A stretch of DNA of 43,729 nucleotides. Origin: JAXIPB01 sp045403155. GTDB lineage: Bacteria; Actinomycetota; Actinomycetes; Mycobacteriales; Micromonosporaceae. Shown in pieces: positions 24,596 to 32,513 of this stretch. The notes beneath the pieces are model-generated. The model saw nothing but the letters and a program-made list of their open reading frames with translations. It was not told where the DNA came from and did not search any database. How positions within the stretch are numbered: the stretch's first letter is position 1; every line of letters starts with the position of its first letter. The position numbers and the translations under genes are program-made. The DNA lies in contig JAXIPB010000024.1 of the NCBI GenBank assembly GCA_045403155.1, positions 1 through 43,729 of the forward strand. The letters run 5' to 3'.

Positions 24596-25729
24596 ATGGC
24601 GGACGTGGCAAGCAGTGCCCGTGAGGAGATCGTCGCGGCGGCCCGACGGGTCGTGGTCAAGGTCGGCTCCTCGTCACTGACGACGGCCCATGGCGGCCTG
24701 GACCTCGCCCGGGTCGACGCGCTCGTCACCGCGCTCTCCGGATACGCCGCAGTGGGCAAAGAGCTCGTGCTCGTATCGTCCGGCGCGATCGCCGCGGGAC
24801 TGTCGCCGTTGGGCCTCAAGACCCGGCCGCGGGACCTCGCCACCCAGCAGGCGGCGGCGAGCGTGGGTCAGGGGCTGCTTATGCGCGCGTACTCCGAGTC
24901 GTTCGGTCGCCACGGTCGTACGGTCGGCCAGGTCTTGCTGACCGTCGACGACGTGACACGCCGGGCGCACTACCGAAACGCGTACCGAACCCTGCGAAGG
25001 CTGCTCGACCTGGGCACCATTCCCATCGTCAACGAGAACGACACGGTGGCCACCGAGGAGATCCGCTTCGGGGATAACGATCGCATCGCCGCCCTGGTCG
25101 CGGCCCTCGTGCACGCAGACCTCCTGGTCTTACTCTCCGATGTGGACGGACTCTACACGGGTGACCCGAGACGGCCGGGCTCCCAACGGATAGCGGAGAT
25201 CCGCACCGACGCCGACCTCGTGGGGGTGGCGATCGGCCGTCCGGGGCGCGCCGGCGTCGGCACCGGCGGCATGGTGACCAAAGTGGAGGCTGCCCGCATC
25301 GCGACAGGCGCGGGCATTCCGGTGCTGTTGTCCTCGGCCGCCCTCGCCGTCGAAGCGTTGGCCGGCGAGCAGGCAGGCACACTGTTTCATCGGATCCGCG
25401 AGCGGCCGGCCGCCCGCCTCTTCTGGCTCGCGCATGCGACGGCCCCCCGCGGGCGCCTGCACATCGACGATGGCGCAGTCCGCGCGGTCGTATCGCGGCG
25501 GGCCTCACTGCTTCCCGCCGGCATTACCGGCGTGGACGGTCGGTTCACCGCTGGCGATCCGGTCGACCTTGTGGATCCGGCGGGTCGGTCCGTCGCTCGC
25601 GGCCTGGTCAACTACGACGCCGAGGAGTTGCCGGCGCTGCTTGGGCGATCGACCGCGGACCTCGCGACGCAGCTCGGACCCGGGTACGAGAAGGAGGTTG
25701 TGCACCGCGACGACCTCGTCCTTCTGTGA
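24596..25729 (+). CDS. proB: Glutamate 5-kinase
   Basis: This 377-aa protein has an amino-acid kinase domain (VVVKVGSSSLT, LVSSGAIAAG, IPIVNENDTVA, FGDNDRIAALVA, LLSDVDGLYTGDP, GTGGMVTKVEAA) followed by a C-terminal PUA domain from about residue 285. It phosphorylates L-glutamate in the first step of proline synthesis and is normally feedback-inhibited by proline. The ATG is 85 bp from the divergent atl start. The Obg gene that often precedes proB in actinobacteria is absent. Its stop codon lies in the first unit of a 16-bp repeat that runs to the proA start. Confidence 0.95.
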   Translation: MADVASSAREEIVAAARRVVVKVGSSSLTTAHGGLDLARVDALVTALSGYAAVGKELVLVSSGAIAAGLSPLGLKTRPRDLATQQAAASVGQGLLMRAYSESFGRHGRTVGQVLLTVDDVTRRAHYRNAYRTLRRLLDLGTIPIVNENDTVATEEIRFGDNDRIAALVAALVHADLLVLLSDVDGLYTGDPRRPGSQRIAEIRTDADLVGVAIGRPGRAGVGTGGMVTKVEAARIATGAGIPVLLSSAALAVEALAGEQAGTLFHRIRERPAARLFWLAHATAPRGRLHIDDGAVRAVVSRRASLLPAGITGVDGRFTAGDPVDLVDPAGRSVARGLVNYDAEELPALLGRSTADLATQLGPGYEKEVVHRDDLVLL

Positions 25730-25771
25730 ATGAGACATGCTGTGAATGAGAAGTGCTGTGAGTGAGATATG
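25724..25771. repeat. 16-bp tandem repeat, 3 copies, at the proB-proA junction
   Basis: CTGTGAATGAGACATG (25724-25739), CTGTGAATGAGAAGTG (25740-25755) and CTGTGAGTGAGATATG (25756-25771) follow each other directly. The first holds the proB stop and the last ends in the proA ATG. Each unit ends in ATG or GTG. Confidence 0.92.
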
Positions 25772-27025
25772 AGCGTTTCAGAACAGGGCCGGAGGGCCAG
25801 GGCGGCAGCCACCGTGCTGGCTACGACAAGCAGGCGTACGAAGGACAGCGCGCTCCTGGCGATGGCCGGAGCGCTCCGAGACCGAACCGGAGAGATCCTC
25901 GCCGCCAACGTCGAGGACGTCTTGCGGGCCAGGTCGGCCGGGACGCCAGATCACTTGGTGGATCGGCTCACGGTGGACGCGAAGCGGGTTGAGACGATGG
26001 CTGACGGCCTGCGCCACGTGGCCGGGCTTCCCGATCCCGTCGGTGAGGTGCTGCGCGGCTCGGTGCTGCCAAACGGCCTCGAGCTTCGCCAGATCCGGGT
26101 CCCGCTCGGCGTCGTCGGAATCATCTACGAGGCCCGGCCAAATGTGACCGCCGACGCGGCGGGCCTGTGCCTCAAGTCAGGCAATGCGGCGCTCCTTCGC
26201 GGATCGTCAACGGCCGAGGCGTCGAATGCGGCGATCGTCGCCGCGCTGCGGGGGGCGGTCGCTGACGTGGGATTGCCGGCCGATGCCGTTCAGCTCGTGC
26301 CCGCGGCGTCGCGAGAATCAGTGAAGGATCTGATGCGAGCTCGGGGGCTGGTCGACGTGCTCATCCCACGCGGCGGAGCGGACCTTATCCGTTCTGTGGT
26401 CGAGGAATCAACGGTGCCAGTGATCGAGACCGGCGTCGGCAATTGCCACGTGTACGTCGACGAGGCAGCGGATCTCCGGATGGCGCTGGAGATTCTGCTG
26501 AATGCGAAGACATCCCGGCCCTCGGTCTGCAACGCGGCCGAGTCGCTGCGGGTTCATGCCGCAGTCGCCGACGAGTTCCTCGCCCTTGCCCTCCCCGCGT
26601 TGCGATCCGCTGGGGTAACGGTGCATGGCGACGCCCGCGTGATCGCGGCCGGCGCCCGGGCGGGTGTGGACGTGGCCGCGGCGAATGAGGCGGACTACGC
26701 CGCCGAGTATCTGTCGCTGGATCTCTCCGCGGCCGTCGTGCCATCGCTGGACGCGGCCATCGTCCACATCAGACAGTACGGGTCCGGCCACACGGAGGCG
26801 ATCGTGACCGCCTCGCAGCCTGCGGCGCGGCGCTTCGTCAACGAGGTCGACGCCGCGGCGGTCATCGTGAACGCCTCCACCCGCTTCACCGACGGCGGGG
26901 AGTTCGGTTTCGGCGCGGAGATCGGCATCTCGACGCAAAAGCTGCACGCCCGCGGCCCGATGGGGCTGCCGGAGCTCACTTCGACGAAGTTCATCGTGGT
27001 CGGGGACGGCCACACCCGGGTCTGA
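25769..27025 (+). CDS. proA: Gamma-glutamyl phosphate reductase
   Basis: This 418-aa aldehyde-dehydrogenase-fold enzyme has catalytic cysteine C254 in RPSVCNAAESL, the substrate segment VPLGVVGIIYEARPNVT and the cofactor loop KSGNAALLRGSS. It reduces gamma-glutamyl phosphate to glutamate semialdehyde with NADPH. The ATG at 25769 is the end of the third 16-bp repeat unit. There is no classical ribosome-binding site directly before it, only the purine-rich repeat GTGAGTGAGAT, so translation may depend on coupling to proB. It forms an operon with proB, 39 bp between stop and start. Confidence 0.95.
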   Translation: MSVSEQGRRARAAATVLATTSRRTKDSALLAMAGALRDRTGEILAANVEDVLRARSAGTPDHLVDRLTVDAKRVETMADGLRHVAGLPDPVGEVLRGSVLPNGLELRQIRVPLGVVGIIYEARPNVTADAAGLCLKSGNAALLRGSSTAEASNAAIVAALRGAVADVGLPADAVQLVPAASRESVKDLMRARGLVDVLIPRGGADLIRSVVEESTVPVIETGVGNCHVYVDEAADLRMALEILLNAKTSRPSVCNAAESLRVHAAVADEFLALALPALRSAGVTVHGDARVIAAGARAGVDVAAANEADYAAEYLSLDLSAAVVPSLDAAIVHIRQYGSGHTEAIVTASQPAARRFVNEVDAAAVIVNASTRFTDGGEFGFGAEIGISTQKLHARGPMGLPELTSTKFIVVGDGHTRV

Positions 27026-27043
27026 CCTGCCCAAGATTCCACT

Positions 27044-27116
27044 CGCAAGATCCGCTCGATCATGATGTGGCAGTCGTCAAAAGGCGTCGATCATGACCTC
27101 CAAATCATGATCGGCG
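27044..27116 (-). repeat. Operon-end palindromic element, copy 5
   Basis: The palindrome is at 27085-27116 with the consensus core; the third half-site is at 27058-27065 after 19 bp, then GATCTTGCG. It reads in the direction of the moeZ operon, separated from that operon's last stop by the 20-bp tandem array. Confidence 0.9.
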
Positions 27117-27186
27117 GTTGAGGGGAGGCGCCGGCGGTTGAGGGGAGGCGTCGGCGGTTGAGGGGATGCGCCAGCGGTTGCGGGGG
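27112..27186. repeat. 20-bp tandem repeat, 3.7 copies
   Basis: CGGCGGTTGAGGGGAGGCGC is repeated at 27112, 27132 and 27152 with single changes and a partial copy at 27172. The array runs from the edge of the palindromic element to the stop of the toroid-fold gene, and its first unit shares CGGCG with the palindrome. Confidence 0.9.
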
Positions 27187-27187
27187 A

Positions 27188-28027
27188 TCAGGGGTTGCGG
27201 ATGGCGCGGAGTGCCGTGAGGGTCGTGTGCACATCGAAGGCGGGGGCGTCGTCGCTCGGCCATGCGCCATCCGGGCGCTGTAACTCGTCGAGCCGCTGGC
27301 GGGCCGCGACTATCAATGGGTCATCCGGGCTGACCCCCACCCGGCGCAGCGCTGCGGTCATCCACGCCGCGTCCGCCGCCGACATCGTGGGCACACGATC
27401 CCCGAGGAGTACGAAGATCCGAGCGGACTCGTAGAAATGCTCGGTTCGATGCAGCACCGCGCCGGCGAGCCAACCGGAGACCAGAAAGCCCGGCCAGGCT
27501 TCCGTCTCATCCAGCGAGTCGAGAATCGCCCGCGACGCACGGCTGAGCGGAATGACGTACCCATCCGCCGCGCCGGCCACCACCGAGGCGCCGGCCACCA
27601 CCGAGGCGGTGGCATCGGCGGCCGCGACCGCGAGCCAGAACGCGGCGTTCACGGTTAGGTAGAAGCGTGCGTCCCGATCGCCTCGCTTCGCCCATGCCGG
27701 CGCGGACGTCTGCAGAGCCGGGTCCTCCTCCCAGAACCCGTCCAGTCGTTGCCGGTCGGCCAGCCAGTCCATTGCTCGCACCGCCGAGGGCCGGCTCAAC
27801 CCGGCTAGGTCGTCGAGTTCGGCGAGCCGAAAGCACGTCGCGTCGACCGAGGCGACGTCTCCGCCCCACTGTGCCGGCCAGCCGCCTGTGGACATCTGGC
27901 CCACCTCGACGTGCTCGAGTATCTCCTCCGCGGGAGGGGTTCCGTTGCGCAGATAGGACAGTCGCGCCCGGTCGACCGCGTCTCCGCGGGCGACGACGTA
28001 GCCGATCGCGGCATCGATGTCCACCAT
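27188..28027 (-). CDS. Alpha/alpha-toroid protein (prenyltransferase/squalene-oxidase-like repeats)
   Basis: This 279-aa protein has spaced helical repeats with the QW-like words STGGWPAQWGG (about 46-56), RQRLDGFWEED and LQRPDGAWPSDD (near the C-terminus), as in terpenoid cyclase/prenyltransferase toroids. No DXDD or zinc-binding motif of an active enzyme is seen, so the function is open. It occupies the place of Rv3205c beside moeZ, and the pair seems conserved. ATG 28027 was chosen because it opens the conserved part; it lacks a clear ribosome-binding site and lies 70 bp after the moeZ stop. A short ASVVAGA duplication is near residue 140. Confidence 0.7.
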   Translation of the reverse strand: MVDIDAAIGYVVARGDAVDRARLSYLRNGTPPAEEILEHVEVGQMSTGGWPAQWGGDVASVDATCFRLAELDDLAGLSRPSAVRAMDWLADRQRLDGFWEEDPALQTSAPAWAKRGDRDARFYLTVNAAFWLAVAAADATASVVAGASVVAGAADGYVIPLSRASRAILDSLDETEAWPGFLVSGWLAGAVLHRTEHFYESARIFVLLGDRVPTMSAADAAWMTAALRRVGVSPDDPLIVAARQRLDELQRPDGAWPSDDAPAFDVHTTLTALRAIRNP

Positions 28028-28097
28028 GCTCGGTAGGCTACCGGCCCTTTCCGGCAACGATTTCCGGTACCCGAGCGAAGTGCCCCCTGCCGACGTG

Positions 28098-29276
28098 CTA
28101 GTACGCCGGCAGCGACGGGTCGACCTGGCGGACCCAGGCCGAGACTCCACCGTGGACATGCACGGCATCGCGGAATCCGGCTGCCTTGACCGCGGCGAGC
28201 GCTTCCGCGCTGCGTACCCCGGTCTTGCAGTACAGGACGATCTGGCGGTCTTGTGGCAGGTCGGCCAGCGCCTTGCCGGAGAGGATCTCCCCCTTGGGCA
28301 CGAGGATCGAGCCCGGGATCCTCACGATCTCGAACTCGGCCGGCTCCCTGACGTCGACCAGGTAGATCGGCTTCTCCGCCTTGAGCCAGTCACTGAGGTC
28401 GTTCACCGTGATGGTCGAGCCGACCACCGCGGCCGTCGCCTCGTCCGAGACCGCGCCGCAAAAGTCCTCGTAGTCGATGAGTTCGGTGACGGTCGGGTTC
28501 TCCCCACAAACCGCACAGTTCGGGTCCTTGCGAACCCTTATCTTGCGGTACACCATCTCGAGCGCGTCGTAGACGGTCAGTGCCCCCACGAGGGGCTCGC
28601 CGATGCCGGTGAGCAGCTTGATCGCCTCGGTCACCTGGATCGATCCGACTGACGCGCAGAGCACGCCGAGCACTCCGCCCTCGGCGCAGGACGGGACCAT
28701 GCCCGGCGGCGGCGGCTCGGGGTAGAGGCAGCGGTAGCACGGACCATGCTCGGCCCAGAAGACCGATGCCTGGCCGTCGAACCGGTAGATGGAACCCCAT
28801 ACGTAGGGCTTGCCGAGCAGGACGCAGGCGTCATTGACCATGTATCGGGTGGCGAAGTTGTCCGTACCGTCGACGATCAGGTCGTACTGCCCGAAGATCT
28901 CGAAGACGTTGTCGGTGTCCAGCGCGGTGTTGTGGATGACGACATTGACGTATGGATTGATCTCTCTCACGGAGTCCGCGGCGGACTCCGCCTTGGATCG
29001 ACCAATGTCGCCCTGCCCATGAATGACCTGGCGCTGAAGGTTGGACTCATCGACCGTGTCGAAGTCGATGACGCCGAGCGTGCCGACGCCCGCGGCGGCG
29101 AGGTACATCAACGCGGGTGAACCGAGTCCGCCCGCGCCCACACACAGCACCCGGGCGTTCTTGAGGCGCCTCTGGCCGGTCACCCCGACCTCCGGAATGA
29201 TCAGATGACGCGAGTAACGGCGCACCTCATCGACGGTGAGTTCGGCGGCCGGCTCGACGAGCGGTGGCAGCGACAC
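28098..29276 (-). CDS. moeZ: MoeZ: adenylyltransferase/sulfurtransferase (ThiF-rhodanese fusion)
   Basis: This 392-aa fusion has an E1-like ThiF/MoeB domain with GAGGLGSP (48-55), DFDTVDESNLQRQ (71-83) and zinc cysteines C180, C183, C254 and C257. A C-terminal rhodanese domain follows with active-site C350 in LYCKTGVRS. MoeZ activates and sulfurates small sulfur carrier proteins (MoaD-, ThiS- and CysO-type) for molybdopterin, thiamine and cysteine synthesis in actinobacteria. The GTG at 29276 has AAGGGG 6 bases ahead and marks where conserved sequence begins. The open frame extends upstream only because the adjacent 16-bp repeat array has no stop in any frame. It is co-transcribed with the toroid protein. 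Confidence 0.93.
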   Translation of the reverse strand: MSLPPLVEPAAELTVDEVRRYSRHLIIPEVGVTGQRRLKNARVLCVGAGGLGSPALMYLAAAGVGTLGVIDFDTVDESNLQRQVIHGQGDIGRSKAESAADSVREINPYVNVVIHNTALDTDNVFEIFGQYDLIVDGTDNFATRYMVNDACVLLGKPYVWGSIYRFDGQASVFWAEHGPCYRCLYPEPPPPGMVPSCAEGGVLGVLCASVGSIQVTEAIKLLTGIGEPLVGALTVYDALEMVYRKIRVRKDPNCAVCGENPTVTELIDYEDFCGAVSDEATAAVVGSTITVNDLSDWLKAEKPIYLVDVREPAEFEIVRIPGSILVPKGEILSGKALADLPQDRQIVLYCKTGVRSAEALAAVKAAGFRDAVHVHGGVSAWVRQVDPSLPAY

Positions 29277-29293
29277 GGCAATCCCCTTGCTCG

Positions 29294-29533
29294 CACTGCG
29301 GTTCGGTCGCACTGCGGTTCGGTCCCACTGCGGTTCGGTCCCACTGCGGTTCGGTCCCACTGCGGTTCGGTCCCACTGCGGTTCGGTCCCACTGCGGTTC
29401 GGTCCCACTGCGGTTCAGTCCCACTGCGGTTCAGTCCCACTGCAGTTCAGTCCCACTGCAGTTCAGTCCCACTGCGGTTCGGTCCCACTGCGGTTCGGTC
29501 CCACTGCGGTTCGGTCCCACTGCGGGTGGGTCG
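29294..29533. repeat. 16-bp tandem repeat array, 15 copies, upstream of moeZ
   Basis: CACTGCGGTTCGGTCC is repeated without spacers from 29294. Copies 8-9 read CACTGCGGTTCAGTCC, copies 10-11 CACTGCAGTTCAGTCC, copies 12-14 return to the main form, and copy 15 is degenerate. The array ends 17 bp before the moeZ start codon. All three frames are open on both strands. Confidence 0.97.
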
Positions 29534-29620
29534 CCCCCTATTGTTGCTCGGCCTCCGCGTAGCCGCCGTGACGCGGGACACTGCGCCCGCTATGTGGGCG
29601 GCGCTCCGCCGGTTGCCGAC

Positions 29621-29686
29621 CTGCGTCGATCATGAGCTGAGTGCGTCCCGACGGCGCCGATCATGACCTCCAAATCATGATCGGCG
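29621..29686 (-). repeat. Operon-end palindromic element, copy 6
   Basis: The palindrome is at 29655-29686 (core TTTGGAGG, fully paired outer arms), and the third half-site is at 29628-29635 after 19 bp. The trailing GATCTT is absent. It begins 19 bases after the stop of the first DUF3152 gene, in sense orientation. Confidence 0.9.
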
Positions 29687-29705
29687 GTGAATGGAATGGT
29701 GGGGG

Positions 29706-30539
29706 TCAGCCGGAGGGGACGATGCGCCCGGGCGGGCCGGCGTAGCGCTTTCCGTTCAGGTACGGCCAAAAGTACGAGACACATCCCTGCAGGTCGAACG
29801 TCTGCTGCTGCATCACGGGGGCGGGCTTGCCCTTGCCCGGGCATAGCTCGTGGCCATGGCCGAGAACGTGGCCGACCTCGTGGTTGATGGCGTACTGCTG
29901 GTACGACTCGACCGGCGCCCCGTAATTCGGTATGCCCTTGAGGTACCGGGCGATGTTGATGATCACCCGGCCGCCGATCCGGCACGAGGTATAGGGCTCG
30001 CCCCGCCAGAAGATGTCGTAACCGCCAGCGAGGCAGATCTTGTACGCCGTGCCGGGCGTCACGAGGTAGATCGTGAAGTTGACGCCGGCCGAGTTCCCAC
30101 TCACCCGCTGCAGTCGGACGTTGTTGCCGGCGATCCAACTGCGCGAGTCACTGAGGGTCGCGTCCACCACCGCGGCGAACTCGTCGACCGGCACCGGCGT
30201 ACCGGTCTCGATCGCGACCCGATACTTCCGCAGCGTGCCGGCGGTTCCGAACACGGCGCTCTGCCCGCTCGCGTACACGTAGGTGTTAGGCCCCGTCGCG
30301 GCGTAGGTCCTCGGCGCGGACGGCGTCGGCGACGCGGACGGACTCGGTGACGCAGGAGAAGCTGGCGACGCGGTCGCACTCGGCGTCGTGGAGGCCGCAC
30401 CGGGCAACAACCTCGCGTCTTTGGTGCTGTTCAGCGCCAGGAACGCGCCCCCGCTGGCCAATACCGCCACGATGCCCGCGATCAAGACTGTGGTGGAAAC
30501 CCGGTGCGAGTGGCGAGGGGCGGTCGGTGGCACGGACAT
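29706..30539 (-). CDS. DUF3152 metzincin-like exported protein A
   Basis: This 277-aa protein has one N-terminal membrane segment (about residues 14-36), a Ser/Pro/Thr linker (50-76) and a C-terminal DUF3152 domain. The domain contains HEVGHVLGHGHE (220-231), which fits the zinc motif HExxHxxGxxH of metzincin peptidases, and four cysteines that could form disulfides outside the cell. It is therefore probably an anchored extracellular metalloprotein; proteolytic activity has not been shown to my knowledge. A homologue is Rv3207c in M. tuberculosis. It lies 43 bp after its paralogue and is the last gene of the operon. Confidence 0.85.
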   Translation of the reverse strand: MSVPPTAPRHSHRVSTTVLIAGIVAVLASGGAFLALNSTKDARLLPGAASTTPSATASPASPASPSPSASPTPSAPRTYAATGPNTYVYASGQSAVFGTAGTLRKYRVAIETGTPVPVDEFAAVVDATLSDSRSWIAGNNVRLQRVSGNSAGVNFTIYLVTPGTAYKICLAGGYDIFWRGEPYTSCRIGGRVIINIARYLKGIPNYGAPVESYQQYAINHEVGHVLGHGHELCPGKGKPAPVMQQQTFDLQGCVSYFWPYLNGKRYAGPPGRIVPSG

Positions 30540-30582
30540 AGGTTTACATGACCCTGGTCACGCGCGAGAACCGACCCGGAAA

Positions 30583-31446
30583 CTATTGACCCGCGGCCGG
30601 GCCTCGATAGCGTGCGCCGTTGACGTAGGGCCAACCGTTCGCGAGGCAGCCGTCCAGTCCGAGCGTCTGTTGCTGCATCACGGGCGCGGGTCGGTCCGGG
30701 CCCGGGCAGAGTTCATGTGCCCAACCCAACTGATGACCGACCTCGTGGTTGATCACGTACGCCTGGTACACCTCGATCGGCGCACCGTAGTCCGGGACGG
30801 CGGTCAGCCAGCGGGCCAAGTTGATCACCACACGGCCATCGGAGAGCCGACAGCTCGTGTACCGCTCGGTCTCCAACCGATCCTGGCGGCAGAGCGCCTC
30901 CGACGTCACGGGCGTGGCGAGGAGGACCGTGAACGAAGCGGAGGTTCCGGCCGCGACTCGCTGCAACCGCAGCCCACTGGCGGTCCAACCCCGTGGGTCG
31001 GCCAGGATTGCATCGACCGCGGCCGCGAAGGACTCCGGCGCGACGCCGATGCCGTTCTCGACGGCGACCCGGTAGCGGTGCAAGGCCCCGGATCGGCCCA
31101 GGACCGGACCCTGATCCGGTGCGAAGGCGAAGGACATTGGCCCCTGCTGCGCGACGGCAGGGACGGTCGCCGAGGGCGCACCGGTGGCCGGCGGGCGGCC
31201 GAGCGCCAGACTCCCCGGCGCCGGATCGGGAACCGGGCCGCCAGCGTGCGCCGCGTCTCGATCGACGTCTCCGGCGCGCGTGACATCGAGCGTGACAAGC
31301 GCCGCGGAGATGATCAACACGGACAGCGCGAAGACCCGGTTGCGTCGGCGCCGACCGGCCCGAACGCGATCTCGCGCTGTCCGGAGCTCCGGATCGACAC
31401 GCCATGGTCGCCGATCAAGGTCGGACAAAGGTGGGGAAGCGCGCAT
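30583..31446 (-). CDS. DUF3152 metzincin-like exported protein B
   Basis: This 287-aa paralogue of the next gene has a basic N-terminus, one membrane segment (about 36-55), a Gly/Ala/Pro linker and a DUF3152 domain with HEVGHQLGWAHE. The three histidines and the glutamate are kept, but GH between the second and third histidine is changed to WA. Both proteins share the segments PAPVMQQQT and GCxxxxWPYxNGxRYxGP at the C-terminus. It starts 5 bp after the alpha/beta hydrolase stop, so the genes are co-transcribed. A purine-rich GGGGAG is directly before the ATG, closer than usual. Confidence 0.85.
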   Translation of the reverse strand: MRASPPLSDLDRRPWRVDPELRTARDRVRAGRRRRNRVFALSVLIISAALVTLDVTRAGDVDRDAAHAGGPVPDPAPGSLALGRPPATGAPSATVPAVAQQGPMSFAFAPDQGPVLGRSGALHRYRVAVENGIGVAPESFAAAVDAILADPRGWTASGLRLQRVAAGTSASFTVLLATPVTSEALCRQDRLETERYTSCRLSDGRVVINLARWLTAVPDYGAPIEVYQAYVINHEVGHQLGWAHELCPGPDRPAPVMQQQTLGLDGCLANGWPYVNGARYRGPAAGQ

Positions 31447-31451
31447 CTCCC

Positions 31452-32501
31452 CTAGGTTCGCACGGCGCCGTCGTCCGACTCGGACACCGTGTCCGGCGTG
31501 TCAAGAGCGGTCGGCGACGCCCCGGCCATGCTGACGACAGGCGAGACAGCGGGCGACATGACCTCCTCGAGCATCGCGGCGACCGCCCGAGCGACGACCC
31601 GTGGCTGCTCCATCTGGGCTACGTGACCGACCCGATCCAGGACGAGCAGCCGACTGTCCGGGATCAGCTTCGCCACGGCCGGAGCGACTCGCACGTCAAC
31701 CAATCGGTCCTGCCGACCGGTAATGACCAGCGTGGGTGCCGTGATCCGCCCGGCAAGTCGCCACATCGAGTTGGGGCTGGGCAGGTACGAGAGCAGGAAG
31801 CTGCTCACCAACCCCCGCAGAGTGCGCAGATACGCGTTGACGTACCACGGTGCCTCGTACCGTCGCTTAACTTCCTCGATCCCCTCGGCGAGGCGCTGCG
31901 GAGCGAGCCGCTCGGGCTCTGCGAAGCAGGCCGCTATGACCTGCGTCGCGAGCACCTCGGGCGAGATCGTGGCGAGGCGACGGGCGGCCCATCGCTCGGC
32001 CCTCGGCACCAGCAGCAGCGGCAGCAGGCGAGATTGCAGCGACCGTCGAGGGTCCATGAACGGCATCGCTGGGGAGATGAGCGTGAGGGTACGCACGAGG
32101 TCCGGCCTGATGCCCGCGACGCGTACGGTGATCGCCCCGCCGAGGGAGTTGCCGAACAGATGAACCGGCCCGCGGTCGGTGTACTCGATCCAGCGGATGA
32201 TTCGGTCCGCCATGCTCGGTATGGCGTAGCTGCGGCCCGGGTCGCTATGTCCGAACCCGGGTAGGTCGATCGCCTCGCCATCGAGCCGGTCGGCGAGCAG
32301 GAAGGACAGGTCGGTCCAGTTGAGCGAGGAGCCGCCGAGGCCGTGCACGTAGAGCGCGGGCTCGGCATCCAGCGACAACGGCGGGGTACGCCGGACAAAC
32401 GTCGCCGTCCCGTCGATCCGGACCGCCTCGCCCGACCAGGGCGGAATGACGCCATCCAGTTCTGCCACGGAGGCGTCGGGCACCAGAGCGGCTCGCTTCA
32501 T
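31452..32501 (-). CDS. Alpha/beta-hydrolase
   Basis: This 349-aa protein has the alpha/beta-hydrolase landmarks: oxyanion loop HGLGGSSLNW, DLPGFGHSD, nucleophile elbow GNSLGG, acid GRQDRLVD and catalytic histidine in VGHVAQME. Family members are esterases, lipases or C-C hydrolases; the substrate cannot be told. The C-terminal 40 residues are Ser/Ala/Val-rich and probably disordered. No signal peptide is present. It lies 12 bp after the 556-aa gene and 5 bp before the second DUF3152 gene, in one operon. LipV (Rv3203) belongs to the same fold but is elsewhere in the mycobacterial order. Confidence 0.85.
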   Translation of the reverse strand: MKRAALVPDASVAELDGVIPPWSGEAVRIDGTATFVRRTPPLSLDAEPALYVHGLGGSSLNWTDLSFLLADRLDGEAIDLPGFGHSDPGRSYAIPSMADRIIRWIEYTDRGPVHLFGNSLGGAITVRVAGIRPDLVRTLTLISPAMPFMDPRRSLQSRLLPLLLVPRAERWAARRLATISPEVLATQVIAACFAEPERLAPQRLAEGIEEVKRRYEAPWYVNAYLRTLRGLVSSFLLSYLPSPNSMWRLAGRITAPTLVITGRQDRLVDVRVAPAVAKLIPDSRLLVLDRVGHVAQMEQPRVVARAVAAMLEEVMSPAVSPVVSMAGASPTALDTPDTVSESDDGAVRT

Positions 32502-32513
32502 TCGCCAATTCTG

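Noticed and set aside
29294..29533. Array as a CRISPR
   Set aside because: Units are contiguous with no spacers, far shorter than CRISPR repeats, and no cas genes are nearby; the Cas4-like cysteines at 42083-42976 belong to a stand-alone RecB-like nuclease.
29205..29666. Several open frames across the moeZ-upstream array, coding HCGSVPLRFGPTAVRS-type repeats
   Set aside because: A 16-bp unit without stops keeps all frames open on both strands; there is no ribosome-binding site and no non-repetitive domain.
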